Source: an uncultured Roseburia sp. (GTDB lineage Bacteria; Bacillota; Clostridia; Lachnospirales; Lachnospiraceae). From it: a stretch of DNA of 57,819 bases. The first letter of the stretch is position 1; each line of letters starts with the position of its first letter. Both the position numbers and the translations under genes were made by a program. Location of the stretch: the NCBI GenBank assembly GCA_947652855.1, contig CANTEO010000006.1, forward strand, positions 1 through 57,819, read 5' to 3'. Below the pieces are notes generated by a model. It had not been told where the DNA came from. It ran no database searches and saw only the letters and a list, made by a program, of their open reading frames with translations. This document shows positions 1-8,160 of the stretch, piece by piece.

Positions 1-13
1 AAATGAAAATATC

Positions 14-69
14 CAACGCCGACACCTCCTTCCTGTTGCCAGGTTTCGGTGAGCAGCGCAAAAATTATA
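14..69 (-). promoter_or_regulatory. promoter and RBS of a divergent minus-strand gene leaving the window
   Basis: On the minus strand a TGTTATAAT extended -10 (TATAAT at 64-69) is followed by GGAGG at 25-29 and, eight bases on, a TTG at 14-16 that opens a frame running off the left edge (only five codons visible). No convincing -35 was seen, which suits an extended -10 promoter. The gene itself cannot be identified. Confidence 0.4.
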
Positions 70-171
70 ACATACTGTTTGATGTTATTCTATCTTTTTC
101 TAAAAAGATTTGTAACTGGGAATGTGACAGAAACCAAATAGAAAAAACATCTACAGAAAGCAGGTGACGCA

Positions 172-357
172 ATGACGACGGACAAAAAAGAAAACGGAAG
201 TCAGGCAGCTGGCCAAATGACGCCGTTAGAAAAAATCGAGCAAGCCGCCATTGAGGCAAACGACGAACGCGTGCTGCGCATCTTAGAAAACCTCAAAAAA
301 AGAAACCCCAAAGCCCTCCATCAGCACACAGAAATCGAAAGCCTGCGGCGCTGGTGA
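172..357 (+). CDS. small hypothetical protein (61 aa)
   Basis: A 61-residue, charged, soluble, probably helical protein with no signal peptide, membrane segment or cysteine. The ATG is preceded by AGGTG at suitable spacing. The middle (residues 17-45, rich in E, K, L, A and N) should form an amphipathic helix; the C-terminus is basic and ends in RRW. It stands alone on the plus strand, convergent with the rrf2-like gene, and both run into the long hairpin at 366-414. I do not recognise a family. The start, the spacing and the downstream hairpin argue for a real gene, but the length leaves doubt. Confidence 0.5.
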   Translation: MTTDKKENGSQAAGQMTPLEKIEQAAIEANDERVLRILENLKKRNPKALHQHTEIESLRRW

Positions 358-365
358 GCAGAAAG

Positions 366-414
366 GGAAGAGCTTGGCAACGGCTATATCACATAGCCGC
401 TCCCAAGCTCTTCC
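366..414. terminator. long bidirectional hairpin between convergent genes
   Basis: A perfect 12-bp outer stem (366-377 with 403-414) encloses a second 7-bp stem (381-387 with 393-399) and a 5-base loop. It lies just after the plus-strand small ORF and overlaps the last ten codons of the minus-strand Rrf2-type gene. There is no strong U-run on either side, so termination is inferred from position and stem strength. Confidence 0.5.
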
Positions 415-818
415 TGCCATATAGCCAAATCCTCCAGCGTATACTTATCCAACACGCCCCGGATCGCCTGATCCAGCTCCTCCCAAATCCGTACCGTCAC
501 GCATTCCTCCCGCCGCGCGCAGTCGGCCCGCGCATCCTCCAGGCAGGCCACCGGGGCAAGGTTTCCCTCCACCTGGCGCAAAATCATCCCAACCGTATAT
601 TCAGACGTCTGCTTCGTCAGGCGGTACCCTCCCTTCGGCCCCCGGCTGCTCCTTACAAACCCGGCGCGGGCAAGCTGCACCGCAATCTGCTCCAAATACT
701 TAATGGAAATGGACTGCCGCTTCGCCACATCCTTCAGGCGTACCGGCTCCGCGGCTCCATTCATCGCAATGTCAAGCATCAGCCGCAGCGCATAGCGTCC
801 TTTCGTAGAAATCTTCAT
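384..818 (-). CDS. Rrf2/IscR-family transcriptional regulator
   Basis: A 144-residue Rrf2-family regulator starting MKISTKGRYALR, the family signature. It has an N-terminal winged helix-turn-helix (about 1-75, with GPKGGYRL in the wing) and three cysteines near residues 92-106 (C-x7-C-x5-C). In IscR and NsrR this region ligates an Fe-S cluster, so it probably senses iron-sulfur status, redox or NO. The start ATG overlaps the stop of the thioesterase gene (ATGA), so it is translationally coupled as the last gene of the mtnN-luxS operon. Classic partners iscS/iscU are not next to it, so it may regulate its own sulfur-metabolism operon. Family assignment is firm; ligand and targets are inference. 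Confidence 0.9.
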   Translation of the reverse strand: MKISTKGRYALRLMLDIAMNGAAEPVRLKDVAKRQSISIKYLEQIAVQLARAGFVRSSRGPKGGYRLTKQTSEYTVGMILRQVEGNLAPVACLEDARADCARREECVTVRIWEELDQAIRGVLDKYTLEDLAIWQEELGSGYVI

Positions 819-1198
819 GCCTTACCATCTGCCTTCTTCTGGAACTTATCAGAAAAAACGACAAACCGCTCATGCGTCCCTTCGCCGACCTTGCCAGCCG
901 CATCCTCCACTTCCACTGAAAACAACAGCCTCCTGCCGTCCACCTCGGTCAGCTCGGTCCTGCAAGTCACCTCCATGCCCACCGGAGTCGCGGAAAGATG
1001 GCTGATATTCAAATTTGTGCCGACTGTCGCGCAGCCTTCCTCCAACGCATCCGCAACGCTCTTCCACGCCGTCTCCTCCACAAGCTCAATCATGGCAGGC
1101 GTGGCAAACACCCGAAGCGTCCCGCTGTTCCGCGCCACAGCCGTATGCGCCTCACTCACCACAAGCTTCGCGCACCCTTTGATTCCCTTCTCTAACAT
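815..1198 (-). CDS. hot-dog fold thioesterase (FlK-like)
   Basis: About 127 residues with the hot-dog thioesterase layout of the fluoroacetyl-CoA thioesterase (FlK)-like family: an N-terminal strand, the TPAMIELVEETA helix near residue 35, then GTNLNISHLSATPVG near 60-75, which carries the conserved Thr, Glu and His positions used in FlK. It probably hydrolyses a small acyl-CoA; the natural substrate is unknown and fluoroacetyl-CoA is unlikely. I chose the ATG at 1198, eight bases from GGAGG, over a GTG directly before it. It lies 17 bp after luxS and overlaps the Rrf2-type gene by 4 bp, so it belongs to that operon. Confidence 0.85.
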   Translation of the reverse strand: MLEKGIKGCAKLVVSEAHTAVARNSGTLRVFATPAMIELVEETAWKSVADALEEGCATVGTNLNISHLSATPVGMEVTCRTELTEVDGRRLLFSVEVEDAAGKVGEGTHERFVVFSDKFQKKADGKA

Positions 1199-1215
1199 CA
1201 CTTCCTCCTGTCTTC

Positions 1216-1695
1216 TTACTCTGGATACATCAGGCTTTCATCCGACAACGCGCAAAGCGTCCCCTCATAAAACCTCTTTGCCAAGAACTTTGCCATAGGA
1301 AGGTTCATGTCCAGATAATTGCCGCAGTCCCTGGCCGCCGCGCCCGGGACGTCGCCCTCAAAATCCTTCATAAACGCAAACATTTCCTTCAGCAGATCCA
1401 CAATGTCGCGCGACGCATAGTCCCCCGCAAGCAGCAGATAAAACCCCGTCCGGCACCCCATCGGCCCAAAATAAACGACCTTATCCCCAAACGTCTCATG
1501 ATTGCGAAGGAACGTCGCACCCAGATGCTCTAACGTATGCATCTCCGCCGTATTCATGACCGGCTCAAAATTCGGCCGCGTCATGCGGATGTCAAACGTC
1601 GTCACCGTCTCCGCTCCAATCGGATCCTTACGCGACACATACACGCCCGGCTTCAACGTCAAATGATTGACTGTAAAACTCGCTATTTTCTTCAT
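1216..1695 (-). CDS. luxS: S-ribosylhomocysteine lyase LuxS
   Basis: A 159-residue LuxS of normal length. It splits S-ribosylhomocysteine into homocysteine and DPD, the precursor of autoinducer-2, completing the recycling of S-adenosylhomocysteine. The metal site is intact: HTLEH (two His near residue 54) and the Cys in ARDCGNY near 125. The catalytic Cys is in GPMGCRTGF near 83. The ATG overlaps the stop of mtnN by four bases (ATGA), so the two successive enzymes of the pathway are translationally coupled. Recycling enzymes plus an Rrf2-type regulator in one operon suggest control by sulfur or redox status. Confidence 0.97.
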   Translation of the reverse strand: MKKIASFTVNHLTLKPGVYVSRKDPIGAETVTTFDIRMTRPNFEPVMNTAEMHTLEHLGATFLRNHETFGDKVVYFGPMGCRTGFYLLLAGDYASRDIVDLLKEMFAFMKDFEGDVPGAAARDCGNYLDMNLPMAKFLAKRFYEGTLCALSDESLMYPE

Positions 1696-2387
1696 GCTAA
1701 CCTCCCTGCCATTTCTGTCACCAACCGGACGGAGCGCGCAATCGCCTTCGCCTCAAACGTTGGGTAGTCCATCGTCGCGCTGTCGTCCGCCTTATCGGAA
1801 ATTGCCCGCACAATCAAAAACGGGACGCCGTTCAAATGCGCCGCGTGCGCAATCGCCGCGCCCTCCATCTCCGCGCAGAACCCGTCAAACGTGCCGGTCA
1901 GCCACGTCTTCTTCTCCTTGCTTGAAATAAACTGATCCCCGGTGACGACGCGCCCTTCATGCACGCGGATGTCCGGGTTCACCTTCTCACAGCTTTCCCT
2001 CGCCGTCCTGCGCAGCGCCTCGTCCGCGACGAACACGCTGCTGTCCATGTCCGGGATTTTCCCCGGCGCATACCCAAGCGCGGCCACGTCCATGTCATGC
2101 TCCACCGCGTCCGTCGCAAGCACGACGTCCCCAATGTCAATCTCGGCCCGAAGCGAGCCGGCAATCCCGGTATTGATGACGCAGCTTACCGGAAAATTGT
2201 CAATCAACGCCTGCGTGCAGCACGCCGCGTTGACCTTCCCCACGCCCGCGCGGACAACAACCGCGTCCGCTCCGTTTAGCTTTCCGCTGTAAAAGTCCAT
2301 AGACGCTTTTTTGAGAATCTTCACGTCCGTCATCTGTTCCTTTAATTTCGCCACTTCCGAATCCATGGCCCCAATGATTCCTAACAT
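1692..2387 (-). CDS. mtnN: 5'-methylthioadenosine/S-adenosylhomocysteine nucleosidase
   Basis: A 231-residue purine nucleosidase of the Pfs/MtnN family, which hydrolyses S-adenosylhomocysteine and methylthioadenosine to adenine plus the ribosyl thio product used by LuxS. The protein begins MLGIIGAMDSEV, the classic N-terminus, and carries the catalytic aspartate in RAISDKADD near the C-terminus as well as the purine-site EMEGAAIAH segment. I start it at the ATG at 2387 behind a GAAAGGGAGG ribosome site; a longer in-frame ATG 39 bp upstream lacks one and overlaps the lipoprotein gene. It feeds luxS directly (4-bp overlap). Confidence 0.96.
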   Translation of the reverse strand: MLGIIGAMDSEVAKLKEQMTDVKILKKASMDFYSGKLNGADAVVVRAGVGKVNAACCTQALIDNFPVSCVINTGIAGSLRAEIDIGDVVLATDAVEHDMDVAALGYAPGKIPDMDSSVFVADEALRRTARESCEKVNPDIRVHEGRVVTGDQFISSKEKKTWLTGTFDGFCAEMEGAAIAHAAHLNGVPFLIVRAISDKADDSATMDYPTFEAKAIARSVRLVTEMAGRLA

Positions 2388-2422
2388 AGCCCTCCCTTTC
2401 TTTGAATGTCCTGCCTGCGCCC

Positions 2423-3058
2423 TCACTCTGCCTCCTGCTCTTTCACCAGAATCAGGGCAGGCTCCTGCTTCCTGTTCTTCAACACCAGGGAATCCTCCGT
2501 CTCCTCATACAGATACCTCGTGTTTCCCGCATGGTCGTACAGCGTGATTTCCCCACGCTCCGCATAATAACGCTCCCTCACCTGCATCGCGACGCTTCCG
2601 TCTTCCCTGAAAAAATATTGATAGCTGTCCCCGTCGTCCCCAATCTGATACGTCCCTTCAAAATATTCGCCAGACAAAAGGCCGTCCTCCCCGTCCAGCA
2701 GGAACAGCGCCATCGGATTGGCGTCCAGGCTGAATTCCTCTGTCGTATACGTCAGCACGATATGGCCGTCCACCTCTTTGAGCAGATATTCCGTAAAATT
2801 ATAGTCCTCTGGAAGCTCCCTTGTGATGTCGTCCAGGCAAATCCTCACGACAGGCTCCCCCTCATCTGTCTCTCCAAGCTCATATATCCCATTCTGAACG
2901 ATCGTAAGCGTGCTGTCCTCTGAAAAAGTAAACGTCATATTGTCCGCATTTTTCAATTGATATTCCCCGTCAAACATCACCTTGGACTCTTTCCATCCCT
3001 CCTTGCCGCAGCCGGACAAGAAAAACGCCGCGGCAAGAATGAACATAACCCTTCCCAT
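2423..3058 (-). CDS. lipoprotein of unknown function
   Basis: A predicted lipoprotein of about 211 residues. It has a short hydrophobic signal and an LSGC lipobox with the acylated Cys near residue 16, followed by an acidic, beta-rich body with alternating short strands (FDGEYQL, GTYQIGDD, YQYFFREDG). This looks like a small beta-barrel or lipocalin-like sensor, but no family was recognised. I chose the ATG at 3058 because GAGGTG sits five bases upstream and it places the signal peptide at the N-terminus; an upstream ATG would add nine residues. It is the first gene of the mtnN-luxS operon, 35 bp before mtnN. Confidence 0.8.
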   Translation of the reverse strand: MGRVMFILAAAFFLSGCGKEGWKESKVMFDGEYQLKNADNMTFTFSEDSTLTIVQNGIYELGETDEGEPVVRICLDDITRELPEDYNFTEYLLKEVDGHIVLTYTTEEFSLDANPMALFLLDGEDGLLSGEYFEGTYQIGDDGDSYQYFFREDGSVAMQVRERYYAERGEITLYDHAGNTRYLYEETEDSLVLKNRKQEPALILVKEQEAE

Positions 3059-3128
3059 ATACGCACCTCGCCCATTCGCCGTCACACAGCGTTTCCATCA
3101 ACGCGCCTAAAACGCGCCGTACGCCTTC

Positions 3129-3137
3129 ATTATAACA
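3129..3137 (-). promoter_or_regulatory. extended -10 promoter of the lipoprotein-mtnN-luxS operon
   Basis: The minus strand reads TGTTATAAT, a perfect extended -10, about 70 bp upstream of the lipoprotein start. There is no clear -35. It is the only promoter-like site found ahead of the five-gene operon. Confidence 0.5.
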
Positions 3138-3236
3138 AGTCCGCGGCGTGAAGGCTAGCCCCATTTCAAGAAATCGGGTCAAATTCCCCTCCCAAATTTC
3201 CGAAATTTTACAGAGCGTCCCGCAAGCGCGGCCCCG

Positions 3237-5266
3237 TCACCTTGGCTCCGCCTTCGCCCGGACCAAATACTGAAACGTGTCATACATAAACGGCTCCACA
3301 TTGCCCGAAATCTCAAGCAGCCGCTGCATCAGCGCCTCCTGCTCGCCTGTCAGGCCAATCCCCGTCATGCGTACATTCTCCACAGAATAGCCCTCTCTTT
3401 GAAACATGAGCAAAATCTCATAATAGGTAAAAAAATGGATGTGCGTCCTGTCCAAAAGGCCCGCGTCCTCGTAGGCAAACCGCCCATGGAGCAATTGCTC
3501 CATCACAGAAATATGCATCAGGTTAGGGATGCTTGCGATCACCTCCCCGCCTTCCTTTAAAAGCTCCCGCTTGCAGAAACGTATCGTCTTCTGCGGGTCG
3601 TGCAGATGCTCCAATACGTCCCCAAAAATAATATAGTCAAACTTCCCCTGAAAAGAAGCGCATTCCTCCTCAATATTGCCTTGCTTCACGTCAGTCAAAA
3701 GCCCCGCAATGCCTGCGGCGGCAGAATTCAGCTCTACGCCATGGATGCTGCAGTTTGGATGCCGCCTCTGAATCTCCAAAAGCGTCGCCCCCAAATCGCA
3801 GCCCACCTCCAGCACCCGAAACTCCTCCTCCTTCTCTCTGCCGATCATGTCCGCCAAATTCCGGTTCGGGATCCGGTTGAAGTACGTCATGCCCCACGCC
3901 TTTCGGATCAGCGCATTGTCCTTCTCATAATCAAAGCCCAAGGCTGCCTCGCGCCCGGCGCACAGATCGTAAGCGTAGGCATTCTGGCAGACCGCCGGCC
4001 GAAAGCCTTTTTGCAGCATCCGCAACGTAAAGTCCGTCAGCACATTCTCCGCGTCAAGCAAATCCTCCCGAAAGCCCCCCGATGCCTGTAGGGCTTCCTT
4101 TGAGACGGCGAAGATCCCTGCGTCAATCCCGACCACCGGAAACCAGGCGCCCTTCTCTTCCTGCAATGGCACGTCGTTTTCCAAATCCAGCATATCCTCT
4201 ATGCTCCCCATCCCAATCTGCTGATTTCCAGAGCCTCCATTCGACCTTGGCCCAACAAGCCCGACGCCTCCATGGCCCAACGCGTGCATCAGGCGCCCCA
4301 GGCAATGCTTGCCGGGCAGATACCGCACATCCAGAAAGACAATCACGTCATCCATCGGAAAATTTCCGACCGCAGCATTCCATAAAACGCCATAGCCCTT
4401 CACCTCATCAAACACAATAGAGTCGCAGCCCACAGACAAAAGCTCCCCCGTCCCATCGCTTGAGCCATTGTCCACAAACACCATCCGATGAATTCCCGGC
4501 ACTTCGCCAAGCCACATAAGGCAAGCCTTCAACGTCTCCATTTGATTGTGCATTGTCAGAACTAGCGTAACCTGCTGCATCATCCTTTCCTCCTCCGTTT
4601 CCTGTAATCCATATTCTTTTAAAAATTTCCTCCGTTCCCCGTCGTAATCCGACCACTTCACATACCCGCTGTCATGAATGCACCAGGGACGCTCCATTTG
4701 CGGGACAACGACCCGATAGCCTTGCTTTCGGAACTCAAAGCATTGGGACACATCATAGAAATCCCATTTTTGAAAGACATCCTCGCGCCACCAAATGTCA
4801 TGCTGCGTCGCAAGCAAAAGCCCGTCCGCCGCCTCCACTTCCTGATACGCTGTTTTGCCCCCCCCTTTCCAATTTCCCCAAACGTCACGGCGTTCATGCA
4901 GTCTACTGTGCTGCTGTAGATTTTCCCCACACGAGGGCCGTTCCACATTACGCCATCCGGGGACAGCTTTGGCGCGCCCACCATGCCGACCATCCCAATC
5001 CGGCTGTCTTGAAACAACTCCAGCAGAGAAAAGAGAAAGTCACGCTCCACAATCAAGACGTCCTGATGCAGATATACCTTATACTTCGCATCCGACGCCG
5101 TCATCGCCTCATTGTATCCGGCCGCCATGCCGTGCGCCTCCCGCACAGTCAGCGCCTCTACTGTATATCCGTCCGGCACATTCAGGCGATTGATATAGTA
5201 CAGCGCCTCCCGCTGATGCCTCTCATGATTCACGCACATGATAAAACATATCTTTTTCTCATCCAT
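3237..5266 (-). pseudogene. frameshifted glycosyltransferase-methyltransferase gene, possibly phase-variable
   Basis: Two frames of one gene meet at a run of eight C on the plus strand (G8 in the gene, 4858-4865). One extra G (or two fewer) would restore a 676-residue protein with three modules. Residues 1-225 are a Glyco_tranf_2_5-type glycosyltransferase (YLHQDV near 65, DGLLLAT after the junction). Residues 233-457 are a GT2 domain (FVDNGSSDG, VIVFLDV). Residues 478-676 are a SAM methyltransferase (VLEVGC, then GDVLEHLHDP). As read, translation gives a 202-residue truncated product. Both halves are well conserved with no other stop, so the break is recent, switchable or a sequencing error. 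The start ATG at 5266 overlaps the upstream gene by 8 bp. The likely role is decoration of a surface glycan or glycoprotein. Confidence 0.85.
4858..4865. repeat. C8 (G8 on coding strand) homopolymer at the frameshift point
   Basis: A mononucleotide run exactly where the glycosyltransferase frame is lost. On the coding strand, frame 1 reads GGA AAG GGG GGG GCA, while the downstream conserved frame needs GGC AAA ACA. G9 or G6 would be in frame; G8 is off. Confidence 0.9.
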
Positions 5267-5912
5267 ACTGTCTTCGCACCCTTTCCGTCCGATCTCCCGG
5301 CCTGTCCACCTTCGCCAGATAAGCCGCGGCCTGCCTTCGATTGCCAATGCTCCCGCAAAATTCCGCCGCCAGGCACAAAGCCTCTTCCTCCCCAGGGCAA
5401 AGGCGGGTCAGCTCGTCCAGCAAATGGAACGTATGCCGGTACATCTGCCCCTCCAGGCACAGCCCCGCCAACAAAAGCAGCGCTTCTTTTTTGTCCGCCG
5501 CGGCAATCCTCACAACATACTTAATCAGATACGGCGACACACGGCCGCCCTTGATCAAGGAAAGCAGCTCCTGCTCTGCCTGCCTGTCTTTGGCGAAGGC
5601 AATCCTCCAAAGGAGGAATTTCAGCTCCGTCAGCTTGTCAATCAGCTCCTTATGGCTCCTCCCCAAATCCAAAACGGCAGGCTCCTCCCCCGCCGAACGC
5701 TCCTGCTCATAGATCTGCATCAACACACGCAGATACCCAATCGTTGTGTCCGCATCATGCCTAAACAAAAACCCCTCATCCAAAAACAATTCCCGCAGTT
5801 TTTGCCGTGACTTTGGCGAGGCGTCCATAAGCCACCCGTCAATTTGACGTATGATCTCCCGTCCCTTCTCCTGGGATTCCTCTCGCACATTCAATTCTAA
5901 GCAATCCGCCAT
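5259..5912 (-). CDS. hypothetical helical protein upstream of the glycosyltransferase
   Basis: A 217-residue, largely helical, soluble protein with no signal peptide or membrane segment. Leucine- and glutamate-rich helix pairs (about residues 75-200, for example KEALLLLAGLCLEGQ, then LCLAAEFCGSIGNRRQAAAYL) resemble degenerate TPR-like alpha-hairpins, like the helical repeats that accompany large clostridial glycosyltransferases. No catalytic motif is visible. GGGAGAGGG stands just before the ATG. Its stop overlaps the start of the glycosyltransferase by 8 bp, so the pair is probably translationally coupled, and this protein may serve as a partner. A specific function cannot be assigned. Confidence 0.7.
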   Translation of the reverse strand: MADCLELNVREESQEKGREIIRQIDGWLMDASPKSRQKLRELFLDEGFLFRHDADTTIGYLRVLMQIYEQERSAGEEPAVLDLGRSHKELIDKLTELKFLLWRIAFAKDRQAEQELLSLIKGGRVSPYLIKYVVRIAAADKKEALLLLAGLCLEGQMYRHTFHLLDELTRLCPGEEEALCLAAEFCGSIGNRRQAAAYLAKVDRPGDRTERVRRQYG

Positions 5913-6128
5913 ATCCCTCTCCCCCTCCCAAGAAGCGACGCGCTTCTTCTATATTTATGCATATTATATGCGAAATCCGTGGAATAAGCAATCACTATGT
6001 AACAACATCTGGGAATCCCCTTAGGCATTGATTTCTGTGTCGGCCCTGGCTCTGCCCTTGTATTTTCCGTTCTGCCGTGTTACTATAAAAACAAGAAAAA
6101 TATAGCAAAAGCTTCACAGGAGGTAAGT

Positions 6129-7469
6129 ATGGATTTCTCAAAAGAATATGCACAAAAGCTTGTCACCGCAGACGAGGCGGTGAAGGCCATTAAATCCGGC
6201 GACTGGGTAGATTATGGCTGGTGCAACGGCACCGTGGACGCTTTAGACAAAGCCCTTGCGAAACGGACGGACGAGCTTGCGGACGTCAATCTGCGCGGCG
6301 GCATTCTCCTAAAGACGCCCGCTGTGTTTGAGCGGGAGGACGCAGGGGAGCATTTCACATGGAACTCCTGGCATATGTCCGGGATTGAGCGCAAGCTGAT
6401 TGCCCGTGGATGCGCCTACTACGCGCCCATCCGCTATTCTGAGCTGCCGCGCTATTATTATGAGTCCGGCACGCCGGACGACGTGGCGATGTTCCAAGTT
6501 TCCCCGATGGATAAGCACGGCTTCTTCAGCTTCGGGCCGAACGCCTCCCACATGATGGCGGTATGCGAGACCTCGAAGAAGATCATCGTGGAAGTCAATG
6601 AAAATATGCCCCGCTGCCTCGGCGGGTTTGAAAACGCCATCCATATTTCAAAGGTGGACGCCATCGTAGAAGGCGAAAACCCGCCAATCGGTGAGTTAGG
6701 CGCGGGCGGCGCCCCGACAGACGTGGACACCGCCGTCGCCAAGCTGATTGTAGAGGAAATCCCAAACGGCGCGTGCTTACAGCTCGGCATCGGCGGCATG
6801 CCAAACACCGTCGGCTCCATGATCGCGCAGTCCGACTTAAAAGACCTTGGCGTGCACACGGAAATGTACGTGGACGCTTTTGTGGATATTGCGAAATCCG
6901 GAAAGATCAACGGATCCAAGAAGAACATCGACCGGTTCCGCCAGGCGTTCGCCTTCGGCTGCGGGACGAAAAAGATGTATGATTACATTGACGACAACCC
7001 GGAGCTTTTGAGCGCCCCGGTCAGCTACACCAACGACATCCGCTCCATTTCCGCCTTGGACAATTTCATCTCCATCAACAACGCCGTGGACTTGGATTTG
7101 TTCGGCCAGGTGAACGCGGAGTCCGCGGGCGTAAAGCAAATCAGCGGCGCGGGCGGGCAGCTTGACTTCGTGCTTGGGGCTTACCTCTCCAAGGGCGGCA
7201 AAAGCTTCATCTGCTGCTCCTCTACCTTCAAGACAAAGGACGGGCAGCTTAAGTCCCGCATCGTCCCCACGCTTGCCCCAGGCTCCATCGTGACCGACAC
7301 CAGGGCAAACGTGCATTACATCGTGACGGAATACGGAAAAGTCAACCTAAAGGGCCTTTCCGCATGGCAGCGCGCGGAGGCGTTAATCTCCATCGCGCAC
7401 CCGGATTTCAGGGATGAGCTGATTACAGAGGCAGAAAAATTAAAGATCTGGCGAAGGAGCAACAAATAG
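6129..7469 (+). CDS. but: butyryl-CoA:acetate CoA-transferase
   Basis: A 446-residue family I-type CoA-transferase. It moves CoA from butyryl-CoA to acetate, releasing butyrate and acetyl-CoA, which is the usual last step of butyrate formation in Roseburia, Faecalibacterium and Eubacterium. The protein follows the Roseburia enzyme closely from memory: SGDWVDYGWC near 25-32, LQLGIGGMPN near 220, HTEMYVDAFVD near 240 with the catalytic glutamate, ISGAGGQLDFVLGA near 340 and the final WRRSNK. The length is normal. The gene is monocistronic on the plus strand, with AGGAGG before the ATG and a strong terminator after it. A related 4-hydroxybutyrate CoA-transferase is the alternative, but similarity over the whole length favours But. 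Confidence 0.9.
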   Translation: MDFSKEYAQKLVTADEAVKAIKSGDWVDYGWCNGTVDALDKALAKRTDELADVNLRGGILLKTPAVFEREDAGEHFTWNSWHMSGIERKLIARGCAYYAPIRYSELPRYYYESGTPDDVAMFQVSPMDKHGFFSFGPNASHMMAVCETSKKIIVEVNENMPRCLGGFENAIHISKVDAIVEGENPPIGELGAGGAPTDVDTAVAKLIVEEIPNGACLQLGIGGMPNTVGSMIAQSDLKDLGVHTEMYVDAFVDIAKSGKINGSKKNIDRFRQAFAFGCGTKKMYDYIDDNPELLSAPVSYTNDIRSISALDNFISINNAVDLDLFGQVNAESAGVKQISGAGGQLDFVLGAYLSKGGKSFICCSSTFKTKDGQLKSRIVPTLAPGSIVTDTRANVHYIVTEYGKVNLKGLSAWQRAEALISIAHPDFRDELITEAEKLKIWRRSNK

Positions 7470-7492
7470 CCGTTTCCCGGATACGCATAAGG

Positions 7493-7532
7493 GGCTGACG
7501 CACAAATTTCCCGTGCGCAGCCTCTTTTTTTA
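7493..7532 (+). terminator. intrinsic terminator of the CoA-transferase gene
   Basis: An 11-base arm at 7493-7503 pairs with the 10-base arm at 7513-7522 across a 9-base loop, with one bulge, and is followed by a run of T (7525-7532). It sits 23 bp after the stop codon. Confidence 0.85.
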
Positions 7533-7570
7533 ACAGGTCAGGCAAAGCTGCCCTGTTTTTTGATTTTTTC

Positions 7571-7597
7571 TGAAACTTTTTCCACTCCTCACCCGTC
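7571..7597 (+). promoter_or_regulatory. autoregulatory ECF sigma promoter (TGAAAC-N17-CGTC)
   Basis: TGAAAC at 7571-7576 and CGTC at 7594-7597 with a 17-bp spacer. This is the classical bipartite element of group IV (ECF) sigma factors such as SigV/SigW, 33 bp before the start of the sigma gene it would control. Confidence 0.75.
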
Positions 7598-7629
7598 TAA
7601 CTATTAGAACCGAACAAAAGGAGGCGAAA

Positions 7630-8160
7630 ATGTTGAATTTACTACCCCAAAAAAAGGCAAAGGTGATCGAACAGCTTTTGCTGGCAAATTACAGCCAATA
7701 CTACCGTCTGGCGTACAGCTATGTGAAAAATGAGGACGACGCCGGCGACATTGTGCAGAATGCCGCCTACAAAGCCATCAAAAACAGCGGGAAGCTCAAG
7801 CAAGCGTCTTATGCGTCCACATGGCTGTACCGTATCGTGACAAACGAAATTTTCACCTTCTGCAGACAAAAGAAAACAGAACGACTGGACACTGCAGAGG
7901 AGCCATGCGCCGAAGACGCTTATGAAGACGTAGACTTAACAGTGGCGTTAGGGCGCCTTCCGGAAAACGACCGGATGATTGTGGAGCTGAAATATTTTGA
8001 AGGCATGAAATTAGAAGAGATCGCGTCGATTCTAGAAGAAAACACCAATACCATAAAAAGCCGCCTGTACCGAAGCCTGCGCAAGCTGCGGCTGAGTTTG
8101 GAAGAAGAATGGATGTACGTGGAAAACAAAGGCGCGCAAAAGGAGGTTGCCAATGGGTAA
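7630..8160 (+). CDS. ECF RNA polymerase sigma factor (SigV-like)
   Basis: A 176-residue sigma-70 factor of the extracytoplasmic-function group. Region 2 (about 15-85) includes YRLAYSYVKNEDDAGDIVQNA and the WLYRIVTNE segment that melts and reads the -10. Region 4 (about 105-160) carries the helix-turn-helix LEEIASILEENTNTIKSRLYR. Regions 1 and 3 are missing, as expected. The next gene overlaps its stop by 8 bp and encodes a membrane protein with a DUF3298/RsiV-like exterior, so this is a sigma/anti-sigma pair probably responding to cell-envelope stress such as lysozyme. A canonical ECF promoter lies upstream, so it should activate itself. Confidence 0.9.
   Translation: MLNLLPQKKAKVIEQLLLANYSQYYRLAYSYVKNEDDAGDIVQNAAYKAIKNSGKLKQASYASTWLYRIVTNEIFTFCRQKKTERLDTAEEPCAEDAYEDVDLTVALGRLPENDRMIVELKYFEGMKLEEIASILEENTNTIKSRLYRSLRKLRLSLEEEWMYVENKGAQKEVANG

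Noticed and set aside
354..1298. 314-codon plus-strand frame opposite rrf2 and the thioesterase
   Set aside because: Proline/serine-rich shadow of GC-rich minus-strand genes that carry clear family motifs.
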